Source of the DNA: Pseudomonadota bacterium
GTDB lineage: Bacteria > Pseudomonadota > Gammaproteobacteria > Burkholderiales > Burkholderiaceae_C
Direction: 5' to 3'
Length of the DNA: 64,000 bases
Assembly (NCBI GenBank): GCA_021848345.1
Contig: JAJZUV010000006.1
Span: 1 to 64,000 of the forward strand
Made by a program: the position numbers and the translations under genes. Under the pieces are notes generated by a model that was not told the origin of the DNA, searched no databases, and saw only the letters and a program-made list of their open reading frames with translations. Each line of letters begins with the position of its first letter. Within the stretch, counting starts at the first letter, position 1. This document shows, in pieces, positions 49,311-58,352 of this stretch.

Positions 49311-51851
49311 ATGCACACTCCGAGCGCCGTCGCCGACGGCAAGCAGGATCCGGGCTGGTACGCGCACGCGATGGAGCGCCTGCTGGAGGTGGTGCAGCGC
49401 CTGTCGCTGGCGCGCGACCTGGACAGCGTCATGCGCATCGTGCGCCGGGCCGCGCGCGAACTGACCGGCGCCGACGGCGCCACCTTCGTGCTGCGCGACG
49501 GCGACCGCTGCTTCTACGCCGACGAGGACGCCATTGCCCCGCTGTGGAAGGGCCAGCGCTTCCCCCTTGAAGCCTGCATCAGCGGCTGGGTGATGCTGAA
49601 CCGCGAGGCCGCGGCCATCGAGGACATCTACGCCGACGCGCGCATCCCGGCCGAGGCCTATCGCCCGACCTTCGTGCGCAGCCTGGCCATGGTGCCCATC
49701 CGCACCCTCGACCCGCTGGGCGCGATCGGCAACTACTGGGCCAGCCGGCACCTGCCCACGCAGGCCGAACTGCGGGTGTTGGGCGCGCTCGCGGACACCA
49801 CCGCGGTGGCCATGGAGAACCTGCGCGTCTACGCGGAGCTGGAAGCCCGCGTGGCGCAGCGCACGGCCGCGCTGCAGGCGATCCTGGACCATGTCGACGT
49901 GGGCATCGGCTTCTCGGTCGATGCCAGGCTGCAAAGCGCCAATCCCAAGCTGGCCCAGATCCTGGGCGGCGTGTCCGCCGCGGCGCTGGCCGGGCGAGCC
50001 TTGCACGAACTGCTGCGACCCCTGCCCGGCGATGCGGCGCCGGAGCTCGAGGCCGTGGTGCGCGCAGGCGCCGCCGGCACGCAGCCCTACGGCGCCGAGC
50101 TCGGCCTGCTGCGCCTGGACGACAGCCCCTTCTGGGCGCGCGTGGCGGCGCGCACCATCGCCGGCGATTCCCAGGCCGCGGCGGGGGACGCGGCGCGTTC
50201 CACCATCTGGGTGGTGGAGGACATCAGCGTGGCCAGGGCGCGCGAGCGTGCGCTCGAGGATCTGCGCCATACCGCCGAGGCGGCCGCACGCTTCAAGTCC
50301 GAGTTCCTGGCCAGCATGAGCCACGAGCTGCGCACGCCCCTGAACGCCATCATGGGCTTCTCGGAGGTGTTGCGCGACGGCCTCGCCGGCCCGATGGAGC
50401 CGCGCCAGGTGGAATACGTCAGCGACATCTACGACAGCGGCGAGCATCTGCTGGAGCTGATCAACGACGTGCTCGACCTGTCCAAGATCGAGGCCGGCAA
50501 GATGTCCCTGGAGCGCGAGCCCGTGGATCTGGCTCAGCTGGCGCGAGGCTGCCTGTCCATCGTGAAGGAAAAGGCGATGGCCCACGGGGTCACGCTGCAG
50601 CACAGCATTCCCGAGACGCTGGGCGTGGGCCTGGTCGATGCGCGCAAGTTCAAGCAGATCATCTACAACCTGTTGTCCAACGCCGTGAAGTTCACCCCCG
50701 ACGGCGGCGTCGTGCGCCTGTGCTGCTCCGTCGTCGGGCGCGCGCAGGCGCAACGCGCGCTGGACGCCAGCGATCGGGTCGTGCAGGAGCTCGGCGACGA
50801 CTCCTGTGCCTGGCTGTTGCACATCGAGGTGTCGGACACCGGCATCGGCATCTCCCCCGAGGACATGGGCCGCCTGTTCGAGCCCTTCGTGCAGATCGAC
50901 AGCTCGCTGTCGCGCCAATACCAGGGCACCGGGCTCGGACTGACCCTGGTGCGTCGCCTGGCCGCGCTGCATGGAGGCACCGTGGGCCTGCGCAGCGTTC
51001 CGGGAAGCGGCAGCACCTTCAGCGTGTGGGTCCCGCTGTACCGGGTCGAGACCCCCGCGCAGGCGCAGCCCCAGGTACCGGTGGGGCAGGCCGCCGAGCC
51101 CGGCGGTCCGCTGGCCCTGGTCATCGACGACGATGCCGGCGCGGCTTCCCTGATGCGCGTGCAACTCGAGAACCTGGGTTGCAGCGTGCAGGTGGCCGAC
51201 ACCGCCGAACAGGCCATGCGCATGCTGCGCGAGCACCGGCCCCGCGTGATCGTGCTCGACGTGCTGCTGCCGGGCATCGACGGCTGGGAATTCCTGGCCC
51301 GGCTCAAGGCCGACGTGCAACTCGCGTCGATCCCCGTGGTCGTCGCCTCCATCGTCGCCGATACGGGCAGGGGCGTGGCGCTCGGGGCGGTGGAGGCGCT
51401 GCAAAAGCCGGTGCCGGCGCGCATGCTGCGCGAAGTGCTGCAACGCCTGAGCCTGCTGGGTCCGCAACTGGACGGGCGCCGGCCGAATGTGCTGCTGGTC
51501 GACGACGACCCGCAGGCCCTGGAGGTGGTGGGCGCGCTGCTCGAAGCCAACGGCTGCACCACCCTGCGCGCGCAGCGCGGCGCCGATGCGCTGGCGGCGG
51601 CCGCGCTGCATCGCCCCGACCTGGTGATCCTGGACCTGCTGATGCCGGGCATGAGCGGATTCGAGGTCATCGCCGCCTTGCGTGCGGACGACGCCACCGC
51701 CGACATCCCGGTGGTGATTCTCACGGCCAAGGCGCTCGATGCCGCGGAGCGCGCGATGCTGCAGGACCAGACCTGCAGCATCGTGCACAAGAGCCGTTTC
51801 AACGAGCAGCGTCTGCTCGGCGCGCTGCGCCACGCGCTGGCGCGCGCCTGA
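49311..51851 (+). CDS. Hybrid sensor histidine kinase with GAF, PAS and two receiver domains
   Basis: The 846-residue protein has no clear transmembrane span. A GAF domain (about residues 20-180) precedes a PAS-like region (ILDHVDVGIGFSVDARLQSANPKLAQILGG). The kinase core has phosphoacceptor His338 in SMSHELRTPLNAIMGFSEVL, the N box NLLSNAVKFTPDGG, and ATP-binding DTGIGISPEDMGRLFEPF and GTGLGL. Two receivers follow with Asp650 (VLDVLLPG) and Asp775 (VILDLLMPG). It starts a cluster with a single-domain receiver and an HD-GYP protein and probably feeds them through a phosphorelay. Confidence 0.9.
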   Translation: MHTPSAVADGKQDPGWYAHAMERLLEVVQRLSLARDLDSVMRIVRRAARELTGADGATFVLRDGDRCFYADEDAIAPLWKGQRFPLEACISGWVMLNREAAAIEDIYADARIPAEAYRPTFVRSLAMVPIRTLDPLGAIGNYWASRHLPTQAELRVLGALADTTAVAMENLRVYAELEARVAQRTAALQAILDHVDVGIGFSVDARLQSANPKLAQILGGVSAAALAGRALHELLRPLPGDAAPELEAVVRAGAAGTQPYGAELGLLRLDDSPFWARVAARTIAGDSQAAAGDAARSTIWVVEDISVARARERALEDLRHTAEAAARFKSEFLASMSHELRTPLNAIMGFSEVLRDGLAGPMEPRQVEYVSDIYDSGEHLLELINDVLDLSKIEAGKMSLEREPVDLAQLARGCLSIVKEKAMAHGVTLQHSIPETLGVGLVDARKFKQIIYNLLSNAVKFTPDGGVVRLCCSVVGRAQAQRALDASDRVVQELGDDSCAWLLHIEVSDTGIGISPEDMGRLFEPFVQIDSSLSRQYQGTGLGLTLVRRLAALHGGTVGLRSVPGSGSTFSVWVPLYRVETPAQAQPQVPVGQAAEPGGPLALVIDDDAGAASLMRVQLENLGCSVQVADTAEQAMRMLREHRPRVIVLDVLLPGIDGWEFLARLKADVQLASIPVVVASIVADTGRGVALGAVEALQKPVPARMLREVLQRLSLLGPQLDGRRPNVLLVDDDPQALEVVGALLEANGCTTLRAQRGADALAAAALHRPDLVILDLLMPGMSGFEVIAALRADDATADIPVVILTAKALDAAERAMLQDQTCSIVHKSRFNEQRLLGALRHALARA

Positions 51852-51860
51852 GGGCCCCGC

Positions 51861-52232
51861 ATGGCGACGATCCTGGTGGTCGAGGACAACGCCCAGAACA
51901 TGAAGCTGGCCACGCTGGTGCTGCGCGGCGCGGGCCACGATGTGCTGCAGGCCTGCGACGCGCTTCAGGCGCTGGACCTGGCGCAGCGACATCGCCCGCC
52001 GCTGGTGCTGATGGACATCAACCTGCCCGGCGTGGACGGGCTCGAAGCGACGCGGCGCCTGAAGGCCGACGCGCGCACCGCGGGCATCAAGGTGCTGGCG
52101 CTCACCGCCTACGCCATGCCCGGCGACGAGGCTCGCATTCTCGCCGCCGGCTTCGACGGCTACCTGTCCAAGCCCATCCATCACGCGGAGCTGCGTCGCC
52201 TGGTCGAGGCCGCGCTGCAGGCGCCACCCTGA
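51861..52232 (+). CDS. Single-domain response regulator (DivK-like)
   Basis: The 123-residue protein is one receiver domain: acid pocket in ILVVEDNAQN, phosphoacceptor Asp52 in LVLMDINLPGVDG, Thr in VLALTAYAMPGDEA and Lys in GYLSKPIHH. It has no output domain. It follows the hybrid kinase by 9 bp and precedes the HD-GYP gene by 13 bp, so it probably acts as a relay or brake in this phosphorelay. Confidence 0.9.
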   Translation: MATILVVEDNAQNMKLATLVLRGAGHDVLQACDALQALDLAQRHRPPLVLMDINLPGVDGLEATRRLKADARTAGIKVLALTAYAMPGDEARILAAGFDGYLSKPIHHAELRRLVEAALQAPP

Positions 52233-52245
52233 ACCGGAGACCCCC

Positions 52246-53310
52246 ATGTCCGTGCCCAGCGCCAAGCGCGTGCTGCTTGTCGACGATGACCCGGTGAACC
52301 GCGAGTATCTGCGCGTGCTGCTTGAGGCCGAAGGGCACCGCACGCTGGAAAGCGGCGACGGCGAGCACGCGCTGCGCCAGGCGCAAGCCGAACGCCCCGA
52401 CCTGATCCTGCTCGACGCCATGATGCCGGGAAAGGACGGCTTCCAGGTGGTGCGCGAACTCAAGGCCGACGAGGCCACGCGTTCGATTCCGGTGATCATG
52501 GTCACCGCGCTGGACGACCGCGCGGCGCGCCTGCGCGCGCTCGACTGCGGCGCGGAGGAGTTCGTCGCCAAGCCCGTGGACCGCGCGGAGCTGTGGGTGC
52601 GGGTGCGCAACCTGCTGCGCCTGAAGGAATACAGCGACCTGCTGGAGCAGCACAACCGCGCGCTGGAATGCCAGGTGCGCGAACGCAGCGCGCAACTGGC
52701 GGCCAGCCACCTCGACACCATCTACACCATCATGCGCGCGGCCGAGTTCCGCGATCAGGAGACCGGCGCGCACATCAAGCGCATCAGCCACTATTGCCGC
52801 GAGCTGGCCGCGCGCCTGGGCATGGGCGCGGAATTCGTCGACACCATCTTCCACGCCTCCCCGCTGCACGACGTGGGCAAGATCGGGATCCCCGATCACA
52901 TCCTGCTCAAGCCGGGCCCGCTGGACGCCGGCGAGTGGACCACGATGCAGACCCACGCCACGCTGGGCGCGCGCATCCTGACCCGCGACGAGGGCGTCTC
53001 GGCCTACCTGCGCATGGGCGCGGACATCGCGCACAGCCACCATGAGCGCTGGGACGGCAGCGGCTACCCGCAGGGCCTGGCCGGCGAGGCCATCCCCCCG
53101 AGCGCGCGCATCATGGCCATCTGCGACGTGTACGACGCCTTGCGCAGCCGCCGGCCCTACAAGCCGCCGATGGAGCATGCCGCGGCGATGGACGTGATCC
53201 TGCGGGGCGACGGACGCACGCTGCCGGGGCATTTCGATCCGGCGGTGCTCGACGGCTTCGTGCACGCCGCCGCCGAATTCGACGCCATCTACACCTGCCA
53301 TGCGGACTGA
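52246..53310 (+). CDS. Response regulator with HD-GYP cyclic-di-GMP phosphodiesterase domain
   Basis: The 354-residue protein has an N-terminal receiver (residues 1-125, phospho-Asp in LILLDAMMPGKDG, Lys in EFVAKPVDR). An HD-GYP domain follows, with HD in SPLHDVGKIGIPDHILLKPG and the GYP motif in HHERWDGSGYPQGLAGEAIP. HD-GYP proteins degrade cyclic di-GMP. Phosphorylation by the upstream kinase probably controls this activity and so lowers c-di-GMP. Confidence 0.93.
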   Translation: MSVPSAKRVLLVDDDPVNREYLRVLLEAEGHRTLESGDGEHALRQAQAERPDLILLDAMMPGKDGFQVVRELKADEATRSIPVIMVTALDDRAARLRALDCGAEEFVAKPVDRAELWVRVRNLLRLKEYSDLLEQHNRALECQVRERSAQLAASHLDTIYTIMRAAEFRDQETGAHIKRISHYCRELAARLGMGAEFVDTIFHASPLHDVGKIGIPDHILLKPGPLDAGEWTTMQTHATLGARILTRDEGVSAYLRMGADIAHSHHERWDGSGYPQGLAGEAIPPSARIMAICDVYDALRSRRPYKPPMEHAAAMDVILRGDGRTLPGHFDPAVLDGFVHAAAEFDAIYTCHAD

Positions 53311-53440
53311 ATGACGGGGCCGACCCCACCGCAGCGCGGGCGACCCCGGGGCGGCCCGCGGCGTCCTGCGCATCCGCCGATTGCGGCGTAGAGTAGCGGT
53401 CTGTGCGCTGCGCGCCGGCTCGCGCGCGGCGGCACCTTCC

Positions 53441-54760
53441 ATGACCCCCAAGACTTCCTCCGCGCCATCCGGCGAGGGCCCGCGCGGCCGCGTCGCGGGC
53501 ACCCTGCTGCGCACCTTCCACTCGCTGCAGGGCTACAACTACCGCATCTGGGCGGCCGGCGCCCTGGTGTCGAACATCGGCACCTGGATGCAGCGCATCG
53601 CGCAGGACTGGCTGGTGCTGACCGTGCTCACCCACGACAGCGGCGCCTCGGTGGGCCTGGTGATGTCCCTGCAGTTCGGCCCCCCGATCGTGCTCATGCC
53701 GCTGGCCGGCATGGCCGCCGACCGCTTCGACCGCCGCCGCCTGCTCATGGTGACCCAATCGGCGATGGCGCTGCTGGCGCTGGGTCTGGGCCTGCTGACC
53801 CTGCTCGGCGTGGTGCGGCTGTGGCAGGTCTACGCCTTCGCCGGGGTGCTGGGCTGCGTGAGTTCCTTCGACGCCCCGGCGCGCCAGACCTTCGTGGCCG
53901 AACTCGTCGGCGACGAGGCGCTTCCCAACGCCGTGGCGCTGAACTCCACACTGTTCAACGGCGCGCGACTGGTGGGGCCGGCGGTGGCCGGGCTGATGAT
54001 CGCCGCGGTCGGCAGCGGCTGGGTGTTCGTGATCAACGCCCTGTCCTTCGTGGCGGTCATCGCCGCGCTGGCGACCATGCGCACGTCCGAGCTTCGGCGC
54101 GCGCCGCGGGCGCCGGCCGGCCCCTCGGGCATCGTCGAGGGCTTTCGCTACCTGCGCGGGCGCCCGGACCTGATCGTCGCGCTGACCATGTTGTTCCTGG
54201 TGGGCACCTACGGGCTGAACTTCCCCATCTTCATCTCCACCATGTCGGTGAGCGCCTTCCACGGCGGGCCCGATCTGTACGGTGCGCTGTCGTCGTGCAT
54301 GGCCGTGGGGTCGGTCGCCGGCGCCCTGCTGGTGGCCGGGCGCAAGCGTCCCCACCTGGTGCTGCTGCGCGTGAGCGCGCTGTCCTTCGGCGTGGCCTGC
54401 GCGCTGGCGGCGGCGATGCCCGGGCCGTGGAGCTTCGGCATCGTGCTCGCCCTGGTGGGCTCGCTGGCGCAGACCTTCACCACCTCGACCAACAGTCTGG
54501 TGCAACTGTCCACCGAGCCCTTCATGCGCGGACGCGTGATGGCCATCTACATGGGCATCTTCCTCGGCTGTACTCCGTTGGGCGCGCCGCTGGTGGGCTG
54601 GGTGGCCGATGCCTTCGGCCCGCGCTGGGCGCTGGGCGTGGGGGCCGCCTCGGGCTTCGCCGCGGCCGCGCTCGCCACCTGGTACCTGGAGCGCGGCAAG
54701 CGCCGGCGCGCCGACGGCCCGCCGCCGGGCCCGGCGGGCGGAGTCGCCGAGGCGGGTTGA
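53441..54760 (+). CDS. MFS transporter, EntS/DHA3-like
   Basis: The 439-residue protein has about twelve spans: YRIWAAGALVSNIGTWMQRIAQDWLVL at the start, the loop motif GMAADRFDRRRLLMVTQS after helix 2, and VALNSTLFNGARLVGPAVAGLMIAAVG. These are typical of the DHA3/EntS group, which exports siderophores, macrolides or other small compounds. No regulator gene is adjacent. A possible -10 sequence, TAGAGT, lies at 53390-53395. Confidence 0.85.
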   Translation: MTPKTSSAPSGEGPRGRVAGTLLRTFHSLQGYNYRIWAAGALVSNIGTWMQRIAQDWLVLTVLTHDSGASVGLVMSLQFGPPIVLMPLAGMAADRFDRRRLLMVTQSAMALLALGLGLLTLLGVVRLWQVYAFAGVLGCVSSFDAPARQTFVAELVGDEALPNAVALNSTLFNGARLVGPAVAGLMIAAVGSGWVFVINALSFVAVIAALATMRTSELRRAPRAPAGPSGIVEGFRYLRGRPDLIVALTMLFLVGTYGLNFPIFISTMSVSAFHGGPDLYGALSSCMAVGSVAGALLVAGRKRPHLVLLRVSALSFGVACALAAAMPGPWSFGIVLALVGSLAQTFTTSTNSLVQLSTEPFMRGRVMAIYMGIFLGCTPLGAPLVGWVADAFGPRWALGVGAASGFAAAALATWYLERGKRRRADGPPPGPAGGVAEAG

Positions 54761-54878
54761 CCGCGCCGGCCGTGCGCCGATGCGCGGGGCTCGTGGCGCG
54801 CTGCGCCGCGTTCGCGTATGTTCGGCGGGACGGGGCCCGCGCGGGCCCGCTCCCAAACCGTTCGCCCGGAGATCCGCC

Positions 54879-56546
54879 ATGAAGCCGCAAGCCGACGAGG
54901 CTGCCCAGGGTCCGGCGCAAGACGCCGGGCTGATCGAACGCGAGGACAGCAAGCTGCAGCGCAAGCTGGGTTTCTGGTCGCTGCTGGCCGCCGGTCTGGG
55001 GAGTGTGATCGGCTCGGGCTGGCTGTTCGCCTCGATGTACGCGGCACGCGCCGCGGGGCCGGCCGCGCTGGTGTCCTGGCTGGTGGGCGGGGTGCTGATG
55101 CTGCTGGTGGCATTGGTCTACGCCGAGCTCGGCATGGTGCGCCCGGAGTCAGGCGGCCTGGTGCGTTATCCCCTGTACTCCAACGGGCGCCTGGCCGCCA
55201 CCGTGATCGGCGTGGCCATGTGGCTGGCCTACGTGAGCAATCCGCCGACCGAGGCGGCCGGCGTGGTGCAGTACGCGGCGGCCTGGCTGCCCGGCGTGTA
55301 CGACACCGCGGCGGGCGTGCTCACGCCCCGCGGCCTGGCGCTGGCGGTGCTGCTGATGGCCGGCTTCGTGCTGCTGAACTATTTCGGCGTGAAACTGTTC
55401 GCCCGCTCCAACAACCTGGTCACGGCGATCAAGATCCTGGTGCCCGTGCTCACCCTGGCGCTGCTGCTGGCCAGCGGTTTCGACCACGCCAGCCCCTCCG
55501 GAGGGCTGGCCAACCTGAGCGCGCACGGCGGCTTCGCGCCCCTGGGCTACGCGCAGGCGCTGGGCGCGGTGGCCTCGGCGGGCCTGATCTTCGCCTACAC
55601 CGGGTTTCGCAACATCGTCGAGCTCTCGGGCGAGGCCGTGAACCCGCGACGCGACATCCCGCGTTCGATGATCGCCACGCTGCTGATCACCATCGCGCTG
55701 TACCTGGCGCTGCAGACCGCCTTCCTGCTGGCCCTGCCGCCGCACCTGCTGGCCGGCGGCTGGCAGGGGGTGAACCTGGATTCGCCCTTCGCCGACCTGG
55801 CGCGCATGCTGGGCATGAGCTGGCTGTACTGGATGCTCATCGCCGATTCGATGCTCTCGCCTTCGGGCTCGGGCATCGTGTTCACGTCGGCCAATGCGCG
55901 CAACCTGTACGGCATCGCCAAGAACGGCCTTTTGCCGCGGGCGCTGATGCACGTGCACGAAGCCTCGGGCATTCCGCGCCGCGCGCTGCTGGTGAATTTC
56001 CTGGTCGGCGTGGCCCTGTTGCTGCCGCTGCCGAGCTGGCACGCCATCGTGCGGCCGCTGAGCGCGGTCATCGTGTTCACCTTCTCCATCGGCGCGGTCG
56101 CGCTGCCGGTGTTTCGCGCCGAAGGCGTCGGCACGCCGGCCGACCGCCTGCCCGGCATGCGCGTCGTGGCGCCCCTGGCCTTCGTCGTCAGCACCCTGGT
56201 CATGTACTGGGCGAGCTGGAACGTGCTGCGAACGACCCTGCCGGTGATGCTCGCCGCGGTGGCCTGGTACGCCTGGATGCACCTGCGCGCCCGGCGCGCC
56301 GGCAGCCGCGGGGTCGACTCGGCAGCCACCTTCATCGACGCCACCGACTGGCGCGGCGGCGCCTGGCTGCTGGTGTACCTGGCGCTGACCTACCTGCTGT
56401 CGCTGCTGAGCACGCGCGGCGGCCTGGGCTGGTTCAGCGAAGGCTGGGGCAGCCTGCTGGCGGCCGCGATGTCGCTGGCCTGCTACGCCTGGGGCGTGCG
56501 GGCGGGGCGGCGCTACGTGCGCGTGCGCAGGCCGGGTTTCGCGTGA
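54879..56546 (+). CDS. APC-family amino-acid permease
   Basis: The 555-residue protein has twelve or more spans. The family motif in helix 1 is LLAAGLGSVIGSGWLFASMYAARAAGPAALVSWLVGGVLMLLVALVYAELG, and the mid-protein GLIFAYTGFRNIVELSGEAVNPRRDIPRSM is the APC loop. The C-terminal 100 residues (about 450-555) hold two more spans and a basic tail, longer than in basic APC permeases. It imports an amino acid or amine, not identifiable from sequence. Its leader follows the MFS gene by 118 bp. Confidence 0.87.
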   Translation: MKPQADEAAQGPAQDAGLIEREDSKLQRKLGFWSLLAAGLGSVIGSGWLFASMYAARAAGPAALVSWLVGGVLMLLVALVYAELGMVRPESGGLVRYPLYSNGRLAATVIGVAMWLAYVSNPPTEAAGVVQYAAAWLPGVYDTAAGVLTPRGLALAVLLMAGFVLLNYFGVKLFARSNNLVTAIKILVPVLTLALLLASGFDHASPSGGLANLSAHGGFAPLGYAQALGAVASAGLIFAYTGFRNIVELSGEAVNPRRDIPRSMIATLLITIALYLALQTAFLLALPPHLLAGGWQGVNLDSPFADLARMLGMSWLYWMLIADSMLSPSGSGIVFTSANARNLYGIAKNGLLPRALMHVHEASGIPRRALLVNFLVGVALLLPLPSWHAIVRPLSAVIVFTFSIGAVALPVFRAEGVGTPADRLPGMRVVAPLAFVVSTLVMYWASWNVLRTTLPVMLAAVAWYAWMHLRARRAGSRGVDSAATFIDATDWRGGAWLLVYLALTYLLSLLSTRGGLGWFSEGWGSLLAAAMSLACYAWGVRAGRRYVRVRRPGFA

Positions 56547-56619
56547 GCGGGGCGCGCGCGGTGCGTGCGCGATCCGCGGTGGATGATCCGTGACAAGGAC
56601 TCTCGCGTGGAGCCCGGGT

Positions 56620-56642
56620 AGCATGGTGCGGCGCACCATGCT
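56620..56642. promoter_or_regulatory. Perfect 10-bp-arm dyad upstream of the PHA-synthase-like gene
   Basis: AGCATGGTGC (56620-56629) and GCACCATGCT (56633-56642) form a perfect dyad with a 3-nt spacer GGC. It overlaps TAGCAT (56619-56624), a possible -10 box, and ends 30 nt before the gene's ATG. The size and position fit a repressor operator; its GC-rich core resembles sites of PHA-gene repressors, but this is a loose likeness. Confidence 0.5.
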
Positions 56643-56672
56643 TCGAGCACTCCACCCCTTCGCCGCCGAGCC

Positions 56673-57809
56673 ATGAACCATTCCGCCAGCCCTTCGACCC
56701 CCAACGTCAACGTTCCCTTTTTCTGGCCTGCGTTGATGACCGCGGACCTGGCGCGCCAGGGCCTGGAGCTGGCCGCGCGCAACGTGCGATTCCTCGAGGA
56801 GGAGACGCGCCTGCACGGCGGTATCAAGCCGCGTCTGGCGACCCCCCACGCGCTGCGCATGGAGCTGCGCACGCTGGGCCTGTGCGACTACTCGGAGCCC
56901 GGCGCCGACGGCCTGCCCACGCTGGTGGTGGCTCCCTACGCCGGGCATACGTCGATGATCGCCGACTACCACGACGGGCAGAGCCTGATGCAGACCCTGC
57001 GCGCCGGCGGCGTGCGCCACCTGCTGCTCACCGACTGGCACAGCGCGACACCGGACATGAAGGATTTCGAGGTCGACCAGTACCTGGCCGACCTGCTGGC
57101 CTGCGTCGACGACCTGGGCGGCGAGGTCTGCCTGGTCGGGTTGTGCCAGGGCGGCTGGCTGTCGGCGATGCTGGCGGCGCGCTATCCCGAGAAGGTGCGG
57201 GCGCTGGTGCTCGCCGGTTCGCCCATCGACACCCATGCCGGCAACGGGCCGCTGGTGCGCATGGTGCACCAGAGCCCCATGAGCTTCTACGAGGAACTGG
57301 TGGCCGTCGGCGGCGGACTCATGCGCGGGCGCTACATGCTGGCCGGGTGGAAGAACATGCACCCCGAGCAGCACTACGTGCAGGAGCACATCGACCTGTA
57401 CGAGCACATCGACGATCCCGCCTGGCTGCGCAAGGCGGAGGCCTTCGATCGCTGGTACGAGAATCCGCTGGATCTGCCCGGACGCTGGTACCTGCAGGTG
57501 ATCGACCACCTGTTCAAGCGCAACGACCTGGCCCACGGGCGCTTCGTGGGCCTGGGGCGCCGGCTGCTGCTCGAGCAGGTGCGCTGCCCCCTGTATCTGC
57601 TGGCCGGCGAGTCGGACGACATCACGCCGCGCGAGCAGGTGTTCGCCGCCGAGCAGCTGATGGGTTCGAGCAAAGTGCGAAAGCGCGTGGTTCCGGGCGG
57701 GCACGTGGGCCTGTTCATGGGTGCGCGCACCCTGCACGATGTCTGGCCGGAGATTGCCGCATGGCTGGGCACGCACGGCGCGGGCGCCTCGCCCGGTGCC
57801 GCCGGCTGA
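56673..57809 (+). CDS. PhaC/PhaZ-like alpha/beta hydrolase with a cysteine nucleophile
   Basis: The 378-residue protein has the PHA-synthase-type elbow VCLVGLCQGGWLSAMLAARYPEKVRALVLAGSP with Cys158 in place of Ser (GxCxG). The other triad candidates are Asp315 or Asp316 in LAGESDDITP and His344 in VPGGHVGLFMG. It is shorter than class I PhaC (about 590 residues) and lacks the large N-terminal domain. It may be a diverged PHA synthase-like or depolymerase-like enzyme. No phasin or PHA gene lies in the window. The N-terminus (VPFFWPALMTADLARQGLELAARNVRFLEEETRLHGG) resembles PHA-associated proteins. Confidence 0.75.
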   Translation: MNHSASPSTPNVNVPFFWPALMTADLARQGLELAARNVRFLEEETRLHGGIKPRLATPHALRMELRTLGLCDYSEPGADGLPTLVVAPYAGHTSMIADYHDGQSLMQTLRAGGVRHLLLTDWHSATPDMKDFEVDQYLADLLACVDDLGGEVCLVGLCQGGWLSAMLAARYPEKVRALVLAGSPIDTHAGNGPLVRMVHQSPMSFYEELVAVGGGLMRGRYMLAGWKNMHPEQHYVQEHIDLYEHIDDPAWLRKAEAFDRWYENPLDLPGRWYLQVIDHLFKRNDLAHGRFVGLGRRLLLEQVRCPLYLLAGESDDITPREQVFAAEQLMGSSKVRKRVVPGGHVGLFMGARTLHDVWPEIAAWLGTHGAGASPGAAG

Positions 57810-57839
57810 AGCCGCGGCGCTTCCCCGGGGACACGGCCC

Positions 57840-58220
57840 TCAGGCCGGGCAGGATTCCAGGGAAGCTCCGGATTCGCCACGCGCCCGGACGGGCTGCAGT
57901 GCGCGCTCGCGTTGACGAAGCTCGCGGGCTTCGGCGGCGACTTCGCGCGCCGACACCACGCGCAGCTGCAGCGGGCCCCAGGCTGTCGCCACCGCGCGGC
58001 CGTGCCCGCGCAGCCGGTAGGCCTGGCCCGGCTCGAGGAACACATCCTGCGGCTCGCCTTCCTCGGTGATCCACAGCATGCCCGGGCGCTCGGCGGCTTC
58101 GGCGCTCGTGTAGGCGCGCAGTTCCGCCCCCGCGTGCTTGCGCAGGTGCAGGCTGTCGCCATCGAACAGATTGATCCGGCTGCGTTCCACGCGCAGGGTT
58201 TGTTCATTCTTCAGGATCAT
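57840..58220 (-). CDS. DUF2917-domain protein
   Basis: The 126-residue protein contains the DUF2917 core LWITEEGEPQDVFLEPGQAYRLRGHGRAVATAWGPLQLRVVSARE, found mainly in Burkholderiales. The role is unknown; the fold is probably a small beta-barrel. AGGAG about 6 nt before ATG 58220 supports the start. It is divergent from the LysR-type regulator, which probably controls it, and converges with the PHA-synthase-like gene 30 bp away. Confidence 0.85.
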   Translation of the reverse strand: MILKNEQTLRVERSRINLFDGDSLHLRKHAGAELRAYTSAEAAERPGMLWITEEGEPQDVFLEPGQAYRLRGHGRAVATAWGPLQLRVVSAREVAAEARELRQRERALQPVRARGESGASLESCPA

Positions 58221-58324
58221 GATGTGCTCCTAGGGCAGTCGTGAAGCCCATTTCGAGTGCCCAGCGAGAATTTCGTGGGATCTTGAGAGCTTCTAGGAGG
58301 CATATTAGGAACAACCCGAAGGGA

Positions 58325-58343
58325 ACCAAAACGCTATTTTGGT
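58325..58343. promoter_or_regulatory. Inverted repeat between DUF2917 and LysR genes
   Basis: ACCAAAA (58325-58331) and TTTTGGT (58337-58343) form a perfect inverted repeat with spacer CGCTA, in an AT-rich region ending 9 nt before the regulator ATG. LysR-type regulators bind T-N11-A dyads of this size next to their own gene. It is a candidate autoregulatory and activation site. Confidence 0.55.
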
Positions 58344-58352
58344 ATTGCTATC

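Noticed and set aside
47796-52721. A 1641-codon minus-strand open frame opposite the kinase-fusion, DHH and histidine-kinase genes
   Set aside because: It is antisense to several well-supported genes, and its amino-acid mix (Arg, Gln, His, Gly rich) shows no domain. Long open frames on the wrong strand are common at this GC content.
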